This document shows, piece by piece, positions 15,237-24,323 of a DNA stretch of 64,000 nucleotides; within the stretch, counting starts at the first letter, position 1; every line of letters begins with the position of its first letter. Source of the DNA: Avoscillospira sp045579045 (GTDB lineage Bacteria > Bacillota > Clostridia > Oscillospirales > Oscillospiraceae); assembly GCA_045579045.1 (NCBI GenBank), contig JAZNLL010000076.1, positions 1 through 64,000 on the forward strand, given 5' to 3'. The notes beneath the pieces were generated by a model. It saw only the letters and a list, made by a program, of their open reading frames with translations, did no database searches and had not been told where the DNA came from. The translations under genes and the position numbers were made by a program.

Positions 15237-16709
15237 ATGAAACAAATGCAGCTAATTCCATCCAACGATTATACCGTTCTTTTCGGAGAACGAGAGTTTC
15301 CTGTCTACACCTGCCGGATTTCGGCATTTCCCTTCAATTCCCATTGGCCGGGACATCAGCGACCGCTGGATCAGACCGTGACCGCATCCTTTGTCAGCAT
15401 CACCGCCGAGGAAGCCGTTTTGCTGACTGTCGTCCCCCATATCCCCTGCGAAAATCCTATCCTCAAGCCGAGAAGCAAAGAAATCCCTCTGCTGAAAGAC
15501 GGAAATAAGCTGCAAATGACTTTTTCCAAAGCAGGCGGATATGTGCTGATGCCCGGTCATTATGCCCATTGCCTCTACATTTTTGTCAACCGACCCATTG
15601 CTGCACCTGACCCCAGCACAGTCACCCATTTCTTTGGTCCCGGTGTTCATCATCCCGGGAAAATCACCCTCCGCAGTAACGAAAGTCTTTATGTGGATCG
15701 GGATGCCTATGTGTTTGGCTGCATCTATGCAGAGAGTGCCGAAAATATCCGTATTTTCGGCAACGGTATCTTTGATGATACCATGGAGAAACGAACCGTT
15801 GCCTGGGATAACAGTCTTGTTGGAAACCTGAGATTAAAAAACTGTCAGAATGTTCACATTGAGGGCGTTGGCTTTACAAATTCCGCTGAATATTGCGTCA
15901 GCATGTACGATTGTCAGGACATCATCATTGACAGTATTCGTGTGTTCGGTCAATGGCGATACAATACCGACGGTTTGGATATGTTCAATTCTGCCCGTGT
16001 AACGGTCAAGAACTCCTTTATCCACTCCTTTGATGACTGCCTTGTGATCAAAGGAATGCCTGATTATGACAATGATATCTGCGAGGATATTCTGGCTGAA
16101 CACAATACTCTCTGGTGCGATTGGGGTAAAACCCTAGAATTGGGACTGGAGACCCTTGCTTCCGAATTTCGGCGCATCACCTTCCGGGATTGCGATGTCA
16201 TCCGAGGCGGCAACACAGTCTGCGATATTCAGAATGGCGACTGTGCCTTTATTTCCGATGTGCTTTTTGAAAACATCCGCATTGAATTTGAAGCCTTCTA
16301 TACGCCCTCCGTTCTTCAAACGGCACCGGAGCAGACATACGCACCGAGACCGGGCTGTGAGATCGCCTCTGCTGTGGGCATCACCAACGGCACACGGAGG
16401 CCTGAACACTATCCCGGTTGGACCGAACAGGATTATGAACGGCTTGCCAACGCACCAAAGAAGGGCGACCGGTACTTTGCCGGTGTGAAGAATATTGTGT
16501 TCCGGAATATCCACTTACTGCCTTCCGAGGAGCTGCTGACCCAAAAAGACTTGTCTTTCGTGAACGGCTATATGGTAAATGTGTTCCCACAGACCTATTT
16601 TGATGGCGTTGTGGTGGAGAACATCAGACTGTGCGGCCGTCCGGTTCCTGCGGAAGAAATGAAAATCGGCATGGTCGGAGAAGACCGGATCGACAGGACA
16701 TATCTGTAA
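15237..16709 (+). CDS. GH28-like right-handed beta-helix glycosidase
   Basis: A 490-residue protein with no signal peptide, hence cytosolic. The central beta-helix carries the polygalacturonase-family core, YNTDGLDMFNSARVTVKNSF followed by FDDCLVIKG, giving the Asp and Asp-Asp residues that act as general acid and base in GH28. Repeating strands (NIRIFGNGIF, NVHIEGVGFTNS, ISDVLFENIRI) fit the fold. The N-terminal 130 residues form a beta region like those of bacterial exo-acting GH28 relatives. GAGAGG precedes the ATG at 15237. The cytosolic location implies action on imported oligosaccharides, but no importer is in the cluster. A dextranase-like or other beta-helix glycosidase is possible. 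Confidence 0.85.
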   Translation: MKQMQLIPSNDYTVLFGEREFPVYTCRISAFPFNSHWPGHQRPLDQTVTASFVSITAEEAVLLTVVPHIPCENPILKPRSKEIPLLKDGNKLQMTFSKAGGYVLMPGHYAHCLYIFVNRPIAAPDPSTVTHFFGPGVHHPGKITLRSNESLYVDRDAYVFGCIYAESAENIRIFGNGIFDDTMEKRTVAWDNSLVGNLRLKNCQNVHIEGVGFTNSAEYCVSMYDCQDIIIDSIRVFGQWRYNTDGLDMFNSARVTVKNSFIHSFDDCLVIKGMPDYDNDICEDILAEHNTLWCDWGKTLELGLETLASEFRRITFRDCDVIRGGNTVCDIQNGDCAFISDVLFENIRIEFEAFYTPSVLQTAPEQTYAPRPGCEIASAVGITNGTRRPEHYPGWTEQDYERLANAPKKGDRYFAGVKNIVFRNIHLLPSEELLTQKDLSFVNGYMVNVFPQTYFDGVVVENIRLCGRPVPAEEMKIGMVGEDRIDRTYL

Positions 16710-16721
16710 GGAGAGACTATC

Positions 16722-19232
16722 ATGAAAACGATCCACATGATCTGTAATGCGCATATTGATCCCGTCTGGCTGTGGAACTGGCAGGAAGGCGCTGCGGCAG
16801 CCATCTCTACATTCCGCTGCGCCGCAGACTTCTGTGATGAATTTGACGGTTTTGTATTCAATCACAACGAATCTCTGCTCTATAAGTGGGTGGAAGAGCA
16901 TGAACCCCAGTTATTTGAGCGGATCAAAGCCCATGTAAAGTCAGGAAAATGGAAGATCATGGGTGGCTGGTACAACCAGCCCGATTGCAACATGCCTTCC
17001 GGTGAATCCTTTACCAGACAAATTCTCTACGGCAAGAATTATTTTCTGGAAAAATTTGGCGTAGAGCCTCAGACCGCTTTGAATTTTGACTCCTTCGGCC
17101 ACACGAGAGGTCTTGTTCAAATTCTCAAAAAGAGCGGTTACAAGAGCTATATGGTCAGCAAGATTCTGGAGCAAGGCGATCACAGATGGGTCGGTTTTGA
17201 CGGCAGCGAGATCATTGCCCACAGAACCTTTGAATATTACGGCTCCACCTATGGCGATCTGAAGAACAAGATCATGCGTTTTGTGGACCATCACGGCGGC
17301 AGGATGCCGGAGCATACTTTACTGGCTTGGGGTGTTGGCGATCATGGCGGCGGTCCTTCCCGCAGGGATATTGCGGACATCGCCATGAGAGCGAAAGAGC
17401 TGGAACCGCAGGGCATTCAGCTTCTCCACTCCACACCGGATGACTACTTCAATACGGTTGACATAAAATCTCTTCCTGCCATGGAGGTTCCCATCCGCCC
17501 CTGCGAAGTGGGTGGATATACGACCATGTCAAGGATCAAAAAATCCCACCGTCGGTTGGAAAACACCATCTACATGACAGAAAAAATGCTTGCCCATGCA
17601 AACCTCGTCTACGGTACACCCTACGACAAAGATGCCATTGAGCAAGCGACAGAAGATCTGATGTTCTGCGAATTCCATGATATTCTTCCCGGCACTATGG
17701 TTGAAGAGGGCGAAATGGATTCTCTGAACCGCATGAGCAGAGGCATCACCGCCATGGAGAACCTGCAGGCAAAGGCTTTCTTCGCCCTTTCCGCCGGAGA
17801 ACCCAAGGGAAAAGAGGACGAAATTCCCATTTTGGTCTATAACCCCCATCCCTACCCTGTCCATGCACAGATCTCCTGCGAGTATCAGCTGGCCAACCAG
17901 AACTGGAACTACGGTCAATTCACCGCCGGTGAAGTCTATCATAACGGCGAAAAAGTGCCTTCCCAGTTCGAAAAAGAAGCCAGCAGTCTCAATCTGGACT
18001 GGAGAAAACGGGTGGTTTTTGATGCAGAGTTAGAGCCTCTGACCATGAACCGCTTTGACTGCAAGTTGAAGGTCATCGAGCGCAGAAACTGGGATATCAG
18101 CGGTTTTGAGCCCCGTTACTTCATCGACAACGGGCAGATGCAGATCCGCTTTAACCCCGAAACAGGCTTGATTGACAGCTACTGTGTGGATGGTAAGGAA
18201 CTGCTGACCGAAGGTTCTGCAAAGCTTCTGGTCATTCAGGATGACGAAGACCCATGGGCTATGCGTGTGGATTCCTTCCGGAACATTATAGGTGAATTCA
18301 AACTGCTCTCACCGGAAGCCGCCGCAGAATTTTTGGGATATCCCGAACGACCCATTGCTCCCTTCAAAATTGTGGAGGATGGCGATGTCAGAACCATCTT
18401 TGAAGGTCTCTATGGCTACAACAAATCCTATGCCATTGTGCAATTCGGCGTTCCCAAACGCGGTAAAAACATCACCGTTGATGTTACGCTGCACATGGCC
18501 GATGCCAACAAAATGGTGAAGCTGAGCTTCAATACCATTCAAGGACAGTTCTTCGGTCAGACGGCTTTCGGAACAGAGGATCTTCCTATGGAAGGAAAGG
18601 CTGCCGTTTTCCAGAAGTTCTCTGCGGTACAGAGCAAGGAGTCTGCCTTTGTCGTAGTCAACGACGGCACCTACTCCGGCGACTATGACAATGGTGTGTT
18701 CAATCAAGTGCTGCTGCGGACAGCAGGCTATGCCGCCCACCCTCTGGCCATCACCCGCACCATCGACAACGCCAATCTGACCCCGGATGAAAAGGCAACC
18801 AATATGCGAGAGATCATGCCCAAATCCCGGTATATGCAGCGGATCGATATGGGTGTACGGAAGTTTTCCTTCTCCTTCTACGGTGATAAGGATATCCGTC
18901 TTGCAGACTATTACGCAGCCGTGTTTAATGAAAAGCCCTTCGCCCTCTCCTTCTTCCCCAGCGGTGACGGCGAAAAATGCGGCAATTTCATCACCATCGA
19001 CAACAAAGCGGTCACCATGTCTGCTTTCAAAAAAGCCTATGACGGCAACGGCTACATCGTAAGACTCTATAACTCTTCTCACAAAGAAGAGACTGTCACA
19101 ATCGACATCACACCGCTGAAGATGAAGCAGCAGTTGACCTTCGGTAAATATGAAGTAAAGACCTTCCGAATCAATGTAGAGAATACAGCTTTTACGGAAA
19201 CCGATCTGCTGGAACGAAAGGAGTTACTATGA
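16722..19232 (+). CDS. GH38 alpha-mannosidase
   Basis: An 836-residue cytosolic enzyme expected to cleave alpha-mannosides with retention. The zinc site opens with HIDPVWLW (His11, Asp13). The nucleophile Asp123 lies in NFDSFGHTRG, and a later zinc His is in CEFHDILPG. The three-helix region and C-terminal beta domains bring it to the length typical of bacterial GH38. AAGGAGAG upstream of the ATG supports the start. The last four bases overlap the next gene (ATGA), so translation is coupled. Together with the GH28-like and esterase-like genes it points to a mixed, possibly host- or plant-derived, glycan fragment. Confidence 0.93.
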   Translation: MKTIHMICNAHIDPVWLWNWQEGAAAAISTFRCAADFCDEFDGFVFNHNESLLYKWVEEHEPQLFERIKAHVKSGKWKIMGGWYNQPDCNMPSGESFTRQILYGKNYFLEKFGVEPQTALNFDSFGHTRGLVQILKKSGYKSYMVSKILEQGDHRWVGFDGSEIIAHRTFEYYGSTYGDLKNKIMRFVDHHGGRMPEHTLLAWGVGDHGGGPSRRDIADIAMRAKELEPQGIQLLHSTPDDYFNTVDIKSLPAMEVPIRPCEVGGYTTMSRIKKSHRRLENTIYMTEKMLAHANLVYGTPYDKDAIEQATEDLMFCEFHDILPGTMVEEGEMDSLNRMSRGITAMENLQAKAFFALSAGEPKGKEDEIPILVYNPHPYPVHAQISCEYQLANQNWNYGQFTAGEVYHNGEKVPSQFEKEASSLNLDWRKRVVFDAELEPLTMNRFDCKLKVIERRNWDISGFEPRYFIDNGQMQIRFNPETGLIDSYCVDGKELLTEGSAKLLVIQDDEDPWAMRVDSFRNIIGEFKLLSPEAAAEFLGYPERPIAPFKIVEDGDVRTIFEGLYGYNKSYAIVQFGVPKRGKNITVDVTLHMADANKMVKLSFNTIQGQFFGQTAFGTEDLPMEGKAAVFQKFSAVQSKESAFVVVNDGTYSGDYDNGVFNQVLLRTAGYAAHPLAITRTIDNANLTPDEKATNMREIMPKSRYMQRIDMGVRKFSFSFYGDKDIRLADYYAAVFNEKPFALSFFPSGDGEKCGNFITIDNKAVTMSAFKKAYDGNGYIVRLYNSSHKEETVTIDITPLKMKQQLTFGKYEVKTFRINVENTAFTETDLLERKELL

Positions 19233-20725
19233 AACTCAGCTATGATAAATACTTAGACAAGGTAAAGGCCTGCTACATCGGCAAAAACATCGGCGGTACA
19301 CTGGGCGGTCCTTATGAATGGACCCATGATATGCTGGATGTGAAGGGATACATCACCCCTCCCGGTCAGCCCTTGCCCAACGATGATCTGGATCTGCAGC
19401 TGGCATGGCTCCATGCGCTGGAGCAGGTGGGTCCCTATGCCATCGATGCCTCTATGCTGGGGGAATTCTGGCTCAACTTCATTCACCCCTGCTGGGCAGA
19501 ATACGGCATCGGCAAAGCCAATATGCAGAGAGGCATCGCACCTCCCGCTTCCGGTGATTTGGATAACGACTGGAAACATTCCAACGGCGCTTGGATCAGA
19601 ACGGAAATTTGGGCGTGTACTGCTCCTGCAACGCCGGAAACCGCCGTTGCCCTTGCCATGGAAGATGCCAAGGTGGATCACGGTGCCGGGGAAGGCACCA
19701 TTGCCGCAGCCTTTGTGGCGGCTCTGCAAAGCTGCGCCTTTGCTTTGACATCCCTCTCCGAGTGTATCGATCTTGCTCTTTCCGCTATCCCGGAAAACTC
19801 CAGAACCGCCATGAGTGTTCGCCTTGTGCTGGACAGCTACAAAGCCGGTAAAACATGGCAAGAAACCAGAGAAATCGTCAGACTCTCCAATGCGGATATC
19901 GGAACCGGCTGGTTTGAAGCGCCTTCCAATGTGGCCTATGCCGTGATCGGCATGGTTTATGGTGAAGGCGACTTCAAAAAATCCATGCTGACCGCCATCA
20001 ACTGCGGAGACGACACGGACTGCACCGCCGCCATGGTCGGTGCTACCTTGGGCATTCTCCACGGAACTTCCGTGATCCCTGCTGACTGGGCAGAGTACAT
20101 CGGTGACGAGATCGTCACCATCTGCATTGCCAACGGCGATGTGGGCAAGAGCTTCCCCAAGACCTGTACGGAAATGGCCTCCCGTATTGCGGAGGTTATG
20201 CCCTTCGTGATGCGCCTGCACAATGCCCATATTTACTATCGTGATGGCGATGCAGTTTCCACAACCTTCGGCGAAGAAAACATCTCCGAAGCCTATGAGC
20301 AGCTGAAAAACCGCATTGCCGATGCGGTTCTCCCCATGACGCAGAACCTTGTGCCTTTCACTTTCAGTAAAACAGACGGTCCTTTCAATCTGAGGCTGAG
20401 CCTCTCTGATCTCAGCATCTCCCCTGCCAAGCAGATCACAGCCAGCTTGACTGTTCAATCTAGAGTGAATTTTGAGAATATGCAGTACCCCATTGCCATT
20501 CGTTTCCTCACTCCCGAAGGTTTTTCTGTGGAAGGTCCGAAAAACGGTCTGATCAAACGCCACGAGGACTATAAATTGGGCGTTCACGGAAATGGACAAG
20601 CAAAATTCTCTTACACTATTACTGCTCCTGAGATGCTTGCCCATGAAAACCGTATCGTTGCTGAAGTCACCTGCCCTGGCAGACATACTTCTGTTTATCT
20701 TTCTTTCCTGCTCCTTGCAGAATAA
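19229..20725 (+). CDS. ADP-ribosylglycohydrolase-fold protein of a sugar-degradation operon
   Basis: A 498-residue protein. The N-terminal 330 residues follow the ADP-ribosylglycohydrolase (DraG) fold: IGKNIGGTLGGPYEW at the start, the metal ligands PNDDLDLQ near 50, and the C-terminal metal motif GDDTDCTAAMVGATLG near 255. The last 150 residues are a beta-rich appendage absent from DraG. Members in glycoside-hydrolase clusters probably act on a sugar or nucleoside-like glycoside rather than ADP-ribosylated protein; that is inference from context. It overlaps GH38 by 4 bp and is the last gene before repeat copy B. Confidence 0.87.
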   Translation: MKLSYDKYLDKVKACYIGKNIGGTLGGPYEWTHDMLDVKGYITPPGQPLPNDDLDLQLAWLHALEQVGPYAIDASMLGEFWLNFIHPCWAEYGIGKANMQRGIAPPASGDLDNDWKHSNGAWIRTEIWACTAPATPETAVALAMEDAKVDHGAGEGTIAAAFVAALQSCAFALTSLSECIDLALSAIPENSRTAMSVRLVLDSYKAGKTWQETREIVRLSNADIGTGWFEAPSNVAYAVIGMVYGEGDFKKSMLTAINCGDDTDCTAAMVGATLGILHGTSVIPADWAEYIGDEIVTICIANGDVGKSFPKTCTEMASRIAEVMPFVMRLHNAHIYYRDGDAVSTTFGEENISEAYEQLKNRIADAVLPMTQNLVPFTFSKTDGPFNLRLSLSDLSISPAKQITASLTVQSRVNFENMQYPIAIRFLTPEGFSVEGPKNGLIKRHEDYKLGVHGNGQAKFSYTITAPEMLAHENRIVAEVTCPGRHTSVYLSFLLLAE

Positions 20726-20806
20726 TATTGATTTGTGTTTGCTGCTTTGTTCAAAACTATATTATCCATTTAACAACAAACACTATTGTGCGCCTATAAT
20801 TGATGT

Positions 20807-21031
20807 CCATTTTAGCAACATATTCTGGCGGTTATTTGGATGGATTTAGCTGTTGTCGATGGCATGACTGCTCTCATGCACCTCCCCTACTCCTACAAAA
20901 TTGATTTCGGATGGTAAAAATGGTTGATTGGATTTCCTTGCCATGTGGGCTGTGGTAGCCATTTTAGCCAGTCTCATCATCTTTGTTTCTTGCTATAATG
21001 AGCATTAACGTTTCAGCTCCTCCATTCATTT
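20807..21031 (+). repeat. 225-bp direct repeat, copy B (right flank of glycan island)
   Basis: Same length, orientation and end points as 12967-13191. It ends CAGCTCCTCCATTCATT, a variant of the ssrA tail motif. Together the copies enclose the whole AraC-to-ADP-ribosylglycohydrolase operon. The gene-free stretch 20726-21198 holds this repeat, the following hairpin and the ade promoter. Confidence 0.75.
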
Positions 21032-21056
21032 CTACAAAACGTGAGAATTTACAGAG

Positions 21057-21096
21057 CCCCCCCTTGGGTAAGCATTGCTTCCCAAGGGGGGGTGTT
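21057..21096 (+). terminator. Hairpin following repeat copy B
   Basis: Stem CCCCCCCTTGGG (21057-21068) pairs with its exact complement (21081-21092) around TAAGCATTGCTT, then TGTTTG. The loop is almost identical to the ssrA terminator loop. Confidence 0.8.
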
Positions 21097-21135
21097 TGTG
21101 CAGTTGAGAACAGACTTTACAATAGCAACTTGCAA

Positions 21136-21164
21136 TTGCTAAGACCGATTGCATCTGATATAAT
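21136..21164 (+). promoter_or_regulatory. Probable ade promoter
   Basis: TTGCTA (21136-21141), 17 bp, TATAAT (21159-21164), 35 bp upstream of the chosen start. Confidence 0.65.
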
Positions 21165-21198
21165 GAAGTAAACTACATTTGAAATGGAGCACCGCACT

Positions 21199-22962
21199 AT
21201 GAAAACTCGGATTCAGAAATTAAAAGGTCAGCTGGAGGCTGCGGGCGGTCATCGGCAGGCCGATCTGCTGCTGAAAAATCTGCAGCTTGTGGATGTATAC
21301 ACCAAGGAGATACGCCCTGCTTCCATCAGCATTTATGATGGTCACATCGTGGCCATTGACCCGGACCCGACTGTAGGTGCGGCAGAAACCATCGATTGTG
21401 GCGGTCAGTATGCTGTTCCCGGTTTTATGGATGCCCATGTTCATGTGGAGACCACCCTGCTGACACCGGAGGCTCTGGCAGAGGTCATCGTCCCCTGGGG
21501 CACCACCACCCTCATGGTAGATGCCATGGAGATTGCCAATGTAGCAGGCGAAGAAGGCTTGCTGGCTCTGGTAGATCAGGCAGAAAAGCTGCCCTTCCGT
21601 ATGTTTTTGGAAATTCCCTCCCGTGTGCCTACGGCACCGGGACTGGAGACCACCGGCGGTGTTCTGGGGCCTGCTGAGGTCAAGAATCTGCTGGCACGGC
21701 CCGAAAGCGTCAGTCTGGGTGAACTGGATCCTTCCAAAATTCTGGATCTGCGGGATGAGTATCTGGAAAAGGTGCTGACCGCCATGGATGCCGGTTGTGT
21801 CTGCAACGGTCATGCCATCGGTCTTGGCCCTCTGGAACTGAACATGTATGCCGCAGGTCATCTGACGGACGACCATGAGTGCGTCACCTACGAAGAACTG
21901 CTCAACCGCCTGCGGGTGGGCATTTCCGTGTTCATTCGGGAAGGCAGCAGCGAACGCAACGGGCGGGAACTGCTGACCGGTGTGGCAGAACACAAACTGC
22001 CCACAGAGCATATCATGTTCTGCACCGACGACAAGCATGTGCAGGACATCGTCCGGGAAGGACATATCAGCTACAATGTGCAGCTGGCCATTGATGCAGG
22101 AATTGATCCCGTTGAGGCCATTCAGATGGCAACCTTGAACACCGCCCGTCACTTCCGCATGGAAGACCGGCTGGGTTCTCTGACACCGGGTCGTCTGGCA
22201 GACCTGATGCTCCTGCCGGATCTGAAGACCATTCGTCCCAGTCTGGTGCTGAAGGACGGTCGTGTGGTAGCAGAAAACGGCATTGCCGTCAAGGCAGAAC
22301 CGAAAACTTATCCGGAGCATCTATTTGAAACGGTACATGTCTCTCCTGCCCTGTCTGAAGCGGATTTTGCCATCCGTGCCGAAGGTGCAAGTGCCCGGTG
22401 CCGTGTGATTGAGCTGATTAAAGATCAGATCATCAACCGGGAAGGCGATGCATGGATGGAAGTCCGGGACGGCAGAATCGCAGCCGATCCTGCACGGGAT
22501 CTGCTGAAGCTCTCTGTGGTGGAACGCTACGGCAAGAACGGCCGTGTCTGCAGCGCATTGGTTCACGGCTTCAAGCTGAAAAAGGGTGCGCTGGCATCTT
22601 CTGTATCCCACGATCACCACAATATCGTAGTGGTGGGCACCAATGACCGGGATATGCTGTTGGCCGTCCGGGAGTTGGAGCGTCTGCAGGGCGGCTTCGC
22701 CTGTGTGGCAGACGGTCAGGTGAAGGCCTCCGTTGCACTGCCTCTGGGTGGACTGATGAGCCCCCTGCCTGCAGGCGATGTGATGGCACAGATGGAGATT
22801 GCCAACGAGGCTGTGGCAGCCCTTGGCTGCCCCATGGCATCTCCTTTTATGACATTGTCCTTTATCTCTCTACCCACTGTTCCCGATCTGGGTCTGACGG
22901 ATGTTGGACTCATCGATGTTCTGAAGCACACCACCTGCGACCTGGTTCTGGAAATCAAGTAA
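21199..22962 (+). CDS. ade: Adenine deaminase
   Basis: A metal-dependent amidohydrolase of 587 residues that converts adenine to hypoxanthine and ammonia. Metal ligands appear in GFMDAHVHVETTLLTPE. Other family marks are WGTTTLMVDAMEIANV, GHAIGLGPLELNMYAAGHLTDDHEC and MFCTDDKHVQDI, with a long C-terminal domain (DHHNIVVVGTND, GGLMSPLPAGDVM) typical of bacterial adenine deaminase. The ATG at 21199 has GGAG 9 bp upstream; an ATG at 21184 has no ribosome site. It converges on the molybdenum hydroxylase operon, which would oxidise its product, and lies 3.7 kb from a nucleoside transporter. Confidence 0.96.
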   Translation: MKTRIQKLKGQLEAAGGHRQADLLLKNLQLVDVYTKEIRPASISIYDGHIVAIDPDPTVGAAETIDCGGQYAVPGFMDAHVHVETTLLTPEALAEVIVPWGTTTLMVDAMEIANVAGEEGLLALVDQAEKLPFRMFLEIPSRVPTAPGLETTGGVLGPAEVKNLLARPESVSLGELDPSKILDLRDEYLEKVLTAMDAGCVCNGHAIGLGPLELNMYAAGHLTDDHECVTYEELLNRLRVGISVFIREGSSERNGRELLTGVAEHKLPTEHIMFCTDDKHVQDIVREGHISYNVQLAIDAGIDPVEAIQMATLNTARHFRMEDRLGSLTPGRLADLMLLPDLKTIRPSLVLKDGRVVAENGIAVKAEPKTYPEHLFETVHVSPALSEADFAIRAEGASARCRVIELIKDQIINREGDAWMEVRDGRIAADPARDLLKLSVVERYGKNGRVCSALVHGFKLKKGALASSVSHDHHNIVVVGTNDRDMLLAVRELERLQGGFACVADGQVKASVALPLGGLMSPLPAGDVMAQMEIANEAVAALGCPMASPFMTLSFISLPTVPDLGLTDVGLIDVLKHTTCDLVLEIK

Positions 22963-22968
22963 GATAAA

Positions 22969-23003
22969 GAAGGCTTCTGCACTTTTGCAGAAGCCTTCTT
23001 TTT
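22969..23003 (+). terminator. Bidirectional terminator between ade and hydroxylase operon
   Basis: Perfect stem GAAGGCTTCTGC (22969-22980) and complement (22987-22998) followed by TTTTTATTTTT. It separates convergent genes. Confidence 0.92.
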
Positions 23004-23475
23004 ATTTTTCTCTTCTGGCAGCAGCCACTTCTGTAATGGCATCCACCATCTGCTGATAGCCGGTACAGCGGCACAGGTTGCCGCTGAGACCACGGCGGAT
23101 CTCTTCTTCGGAAGGATCGGGATTTCTGGAAAGCAGATGCTCTGCAGAAACGATCATGCCGGGAGAGCAGAACCCACACTGAATGGCACCGTGACGGATG
23201 AAGGCATCCTGAATCTCGCTCATGCGTCCGTCCTGTGCCAGACCCTCAATGGTGGTAATGCTGCGTCCTTCTGCCAGCAGCGCCAGATACAGGCAGCTGT
23301 TGACGCTGACGCCGTCCACCAGAACGGTGCAGGCACCGCAGTCACCTTCACCGCAGCCTTCCTTTGTACCGGTCAGACCAAGATCCTCCCGTAAAAATGC
23401 CAGAAGAGTGCGGTCATCAGACACAGTCCGCTCCACAGGAACACCGTTTACGGTGCAATGTAAAATCTGACTCAT
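23002..23475 (-). CDS. Xanthine dehydrogenase-type [2Fe-2S] subunit
   Basis: Small electron-transfer subunit (157 residues) of a molybdenum hydroxylase. The plant-type cluster is bound by CGEGDCGAC with a fourth Cys in NSCLYLAL. The second cluster, which faces the molybdopterin, is bound by CGFCSPG and LCRCTGY. This arrangement is complete and of normal length. It is last in a three-gene operon and overlaps the FAD subunit gene by 4 bp. Confidence 0.95.
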   Translation of the reverse strand: MSQILHCTVNGVPVERTVSDDRTLLAFLREDLGLTGTKEGCGEGDCGACTVLVDGVSVNSCLYLALLAEGRSITTIEGLAQDGRMSEIQDAFIRHGAIQCGFCSPGMIVSAEHLLSRNPDPSEEEIRRGLSGNLCRCTGYQQMVDAITEVAAARREK

Positions 23476-24299
23476 GCCATTACCTCCTTCACCATGGATT
23501 TCAGCAAATTGACACAGACCTTCCGTCGGTAGGATGCCGTCGCCCAGCGGTCATCAATGGGCGCAATTTCCGTGAGGATTTCCTCGCAGGCACGGGAAAG
23601 ACGGGCTGCATCCAAAGGCCCTTCGTTGAGTATCTCCATGGTTTTGACGCAAAGCCGGGGTGTAGGCGCAGCCGCTCCCACTGCCACAGACCATCCATTG
23701 GACGGAGCATGTGCCACAGCCATGTTGATGCAGGAAACCGCCAGTGCGTTTCGCTTGCCCACCTTAGTGAAGAGAGAAACGGAGCCGATGCTCCGGGGAA
23801 TGACGATCTCCGTAATAATCTCACCCGGCAGAAGATTGGTTTTGAACACATGGACGAACAGGTCCTTGACCGGCAGTTCCCGACTGCCTTCGGGACCTTC
23901 CAGACGCAGAACCGCATCCAGAGCCAGCAAGGGTGCGGCAGCATCGGAAGAAGGTGCGCCGCCGGCGATGTTTCCGGCAAGGGTGGCTCTGTTTCGAATC
24001 TGAGGTCCGCCCGTCTCGACAGCGGATTGCCAGAGGCAATAAGCCTGTTCTTTCAGAGCCGCACAGTTTTCGATTTCGTCCATGGTGGTGCAGGCACCGA
24101 TGACGATGCCATCGGCGGTTTCCCGGATGCCATGGAGGGCAGAAATACCTTCCAGACTGATGAGATGGCTGCCGATATCCGCGCCGTTATGGTGATTGAC
24201 CAGCAGAACGGTGCCGCCTGCCAGATAGGTGCCGCCGGTCTGCCGATACAGTTCCAGCGCTTCCTCTATGGAATTGGGTCGATGCAGATGAAAATGCAT
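23472..24299 (-). CDS. Xanthine dehydrogenase-type FAD-binding subunit
   Basis: A 275-residue flavoprotein subunit that passes electrons from the iron-sulfur clusters to the acceptor. The FAD pyrophosphate motif YLAGGTVLLV is near residues 26-35, and the second motif RNRATLAGNIAGGAPSSD near 105-122 includes the conserved Ala-Gly-Asn-Ile. The C-terminal CO dehydrogenase flavoprotein-like domain follows. The start lies 24 bp after the large-subunit stop, with AAAGGGGAT upstream. The gene overlaps the small subunit by 4 bp. Confidence 0.95.
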   Translation of the reverse strand: MHFHLHRPNSIEEALELYRQTGGTYLAGGTVLLVNHHNGADIGSHLISLEGISALHGIRETADGIVIGACTTMDEIENCAALKEQAYCLWQSAVETGGPQIRNRATLAGNIAGGAPSSDAAAPLLALDAVLRLEGPEGSRELPVKDLFVHVFKTNLLPGEIITEIVIPRSIGSVSLFTKVGKRNALAVSCINMAVAHAPSNGWSVAVGAAAPTPRLCVKTMEILNEGPLDAARLSRACEEILTEIAPIDDRWATASYRRKVCVNLLKSMVKEVMA

Positions 24300-24323
24300 A
24301 TGGATCCCCTTTCGTGAAACAAG

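Noticed and set aside
3003..21100. Integrase or transposase that would explain the repeats
   Set aside because: No recombinase gene, intact or broken, was found anywhere in the interval or the rest of the window.
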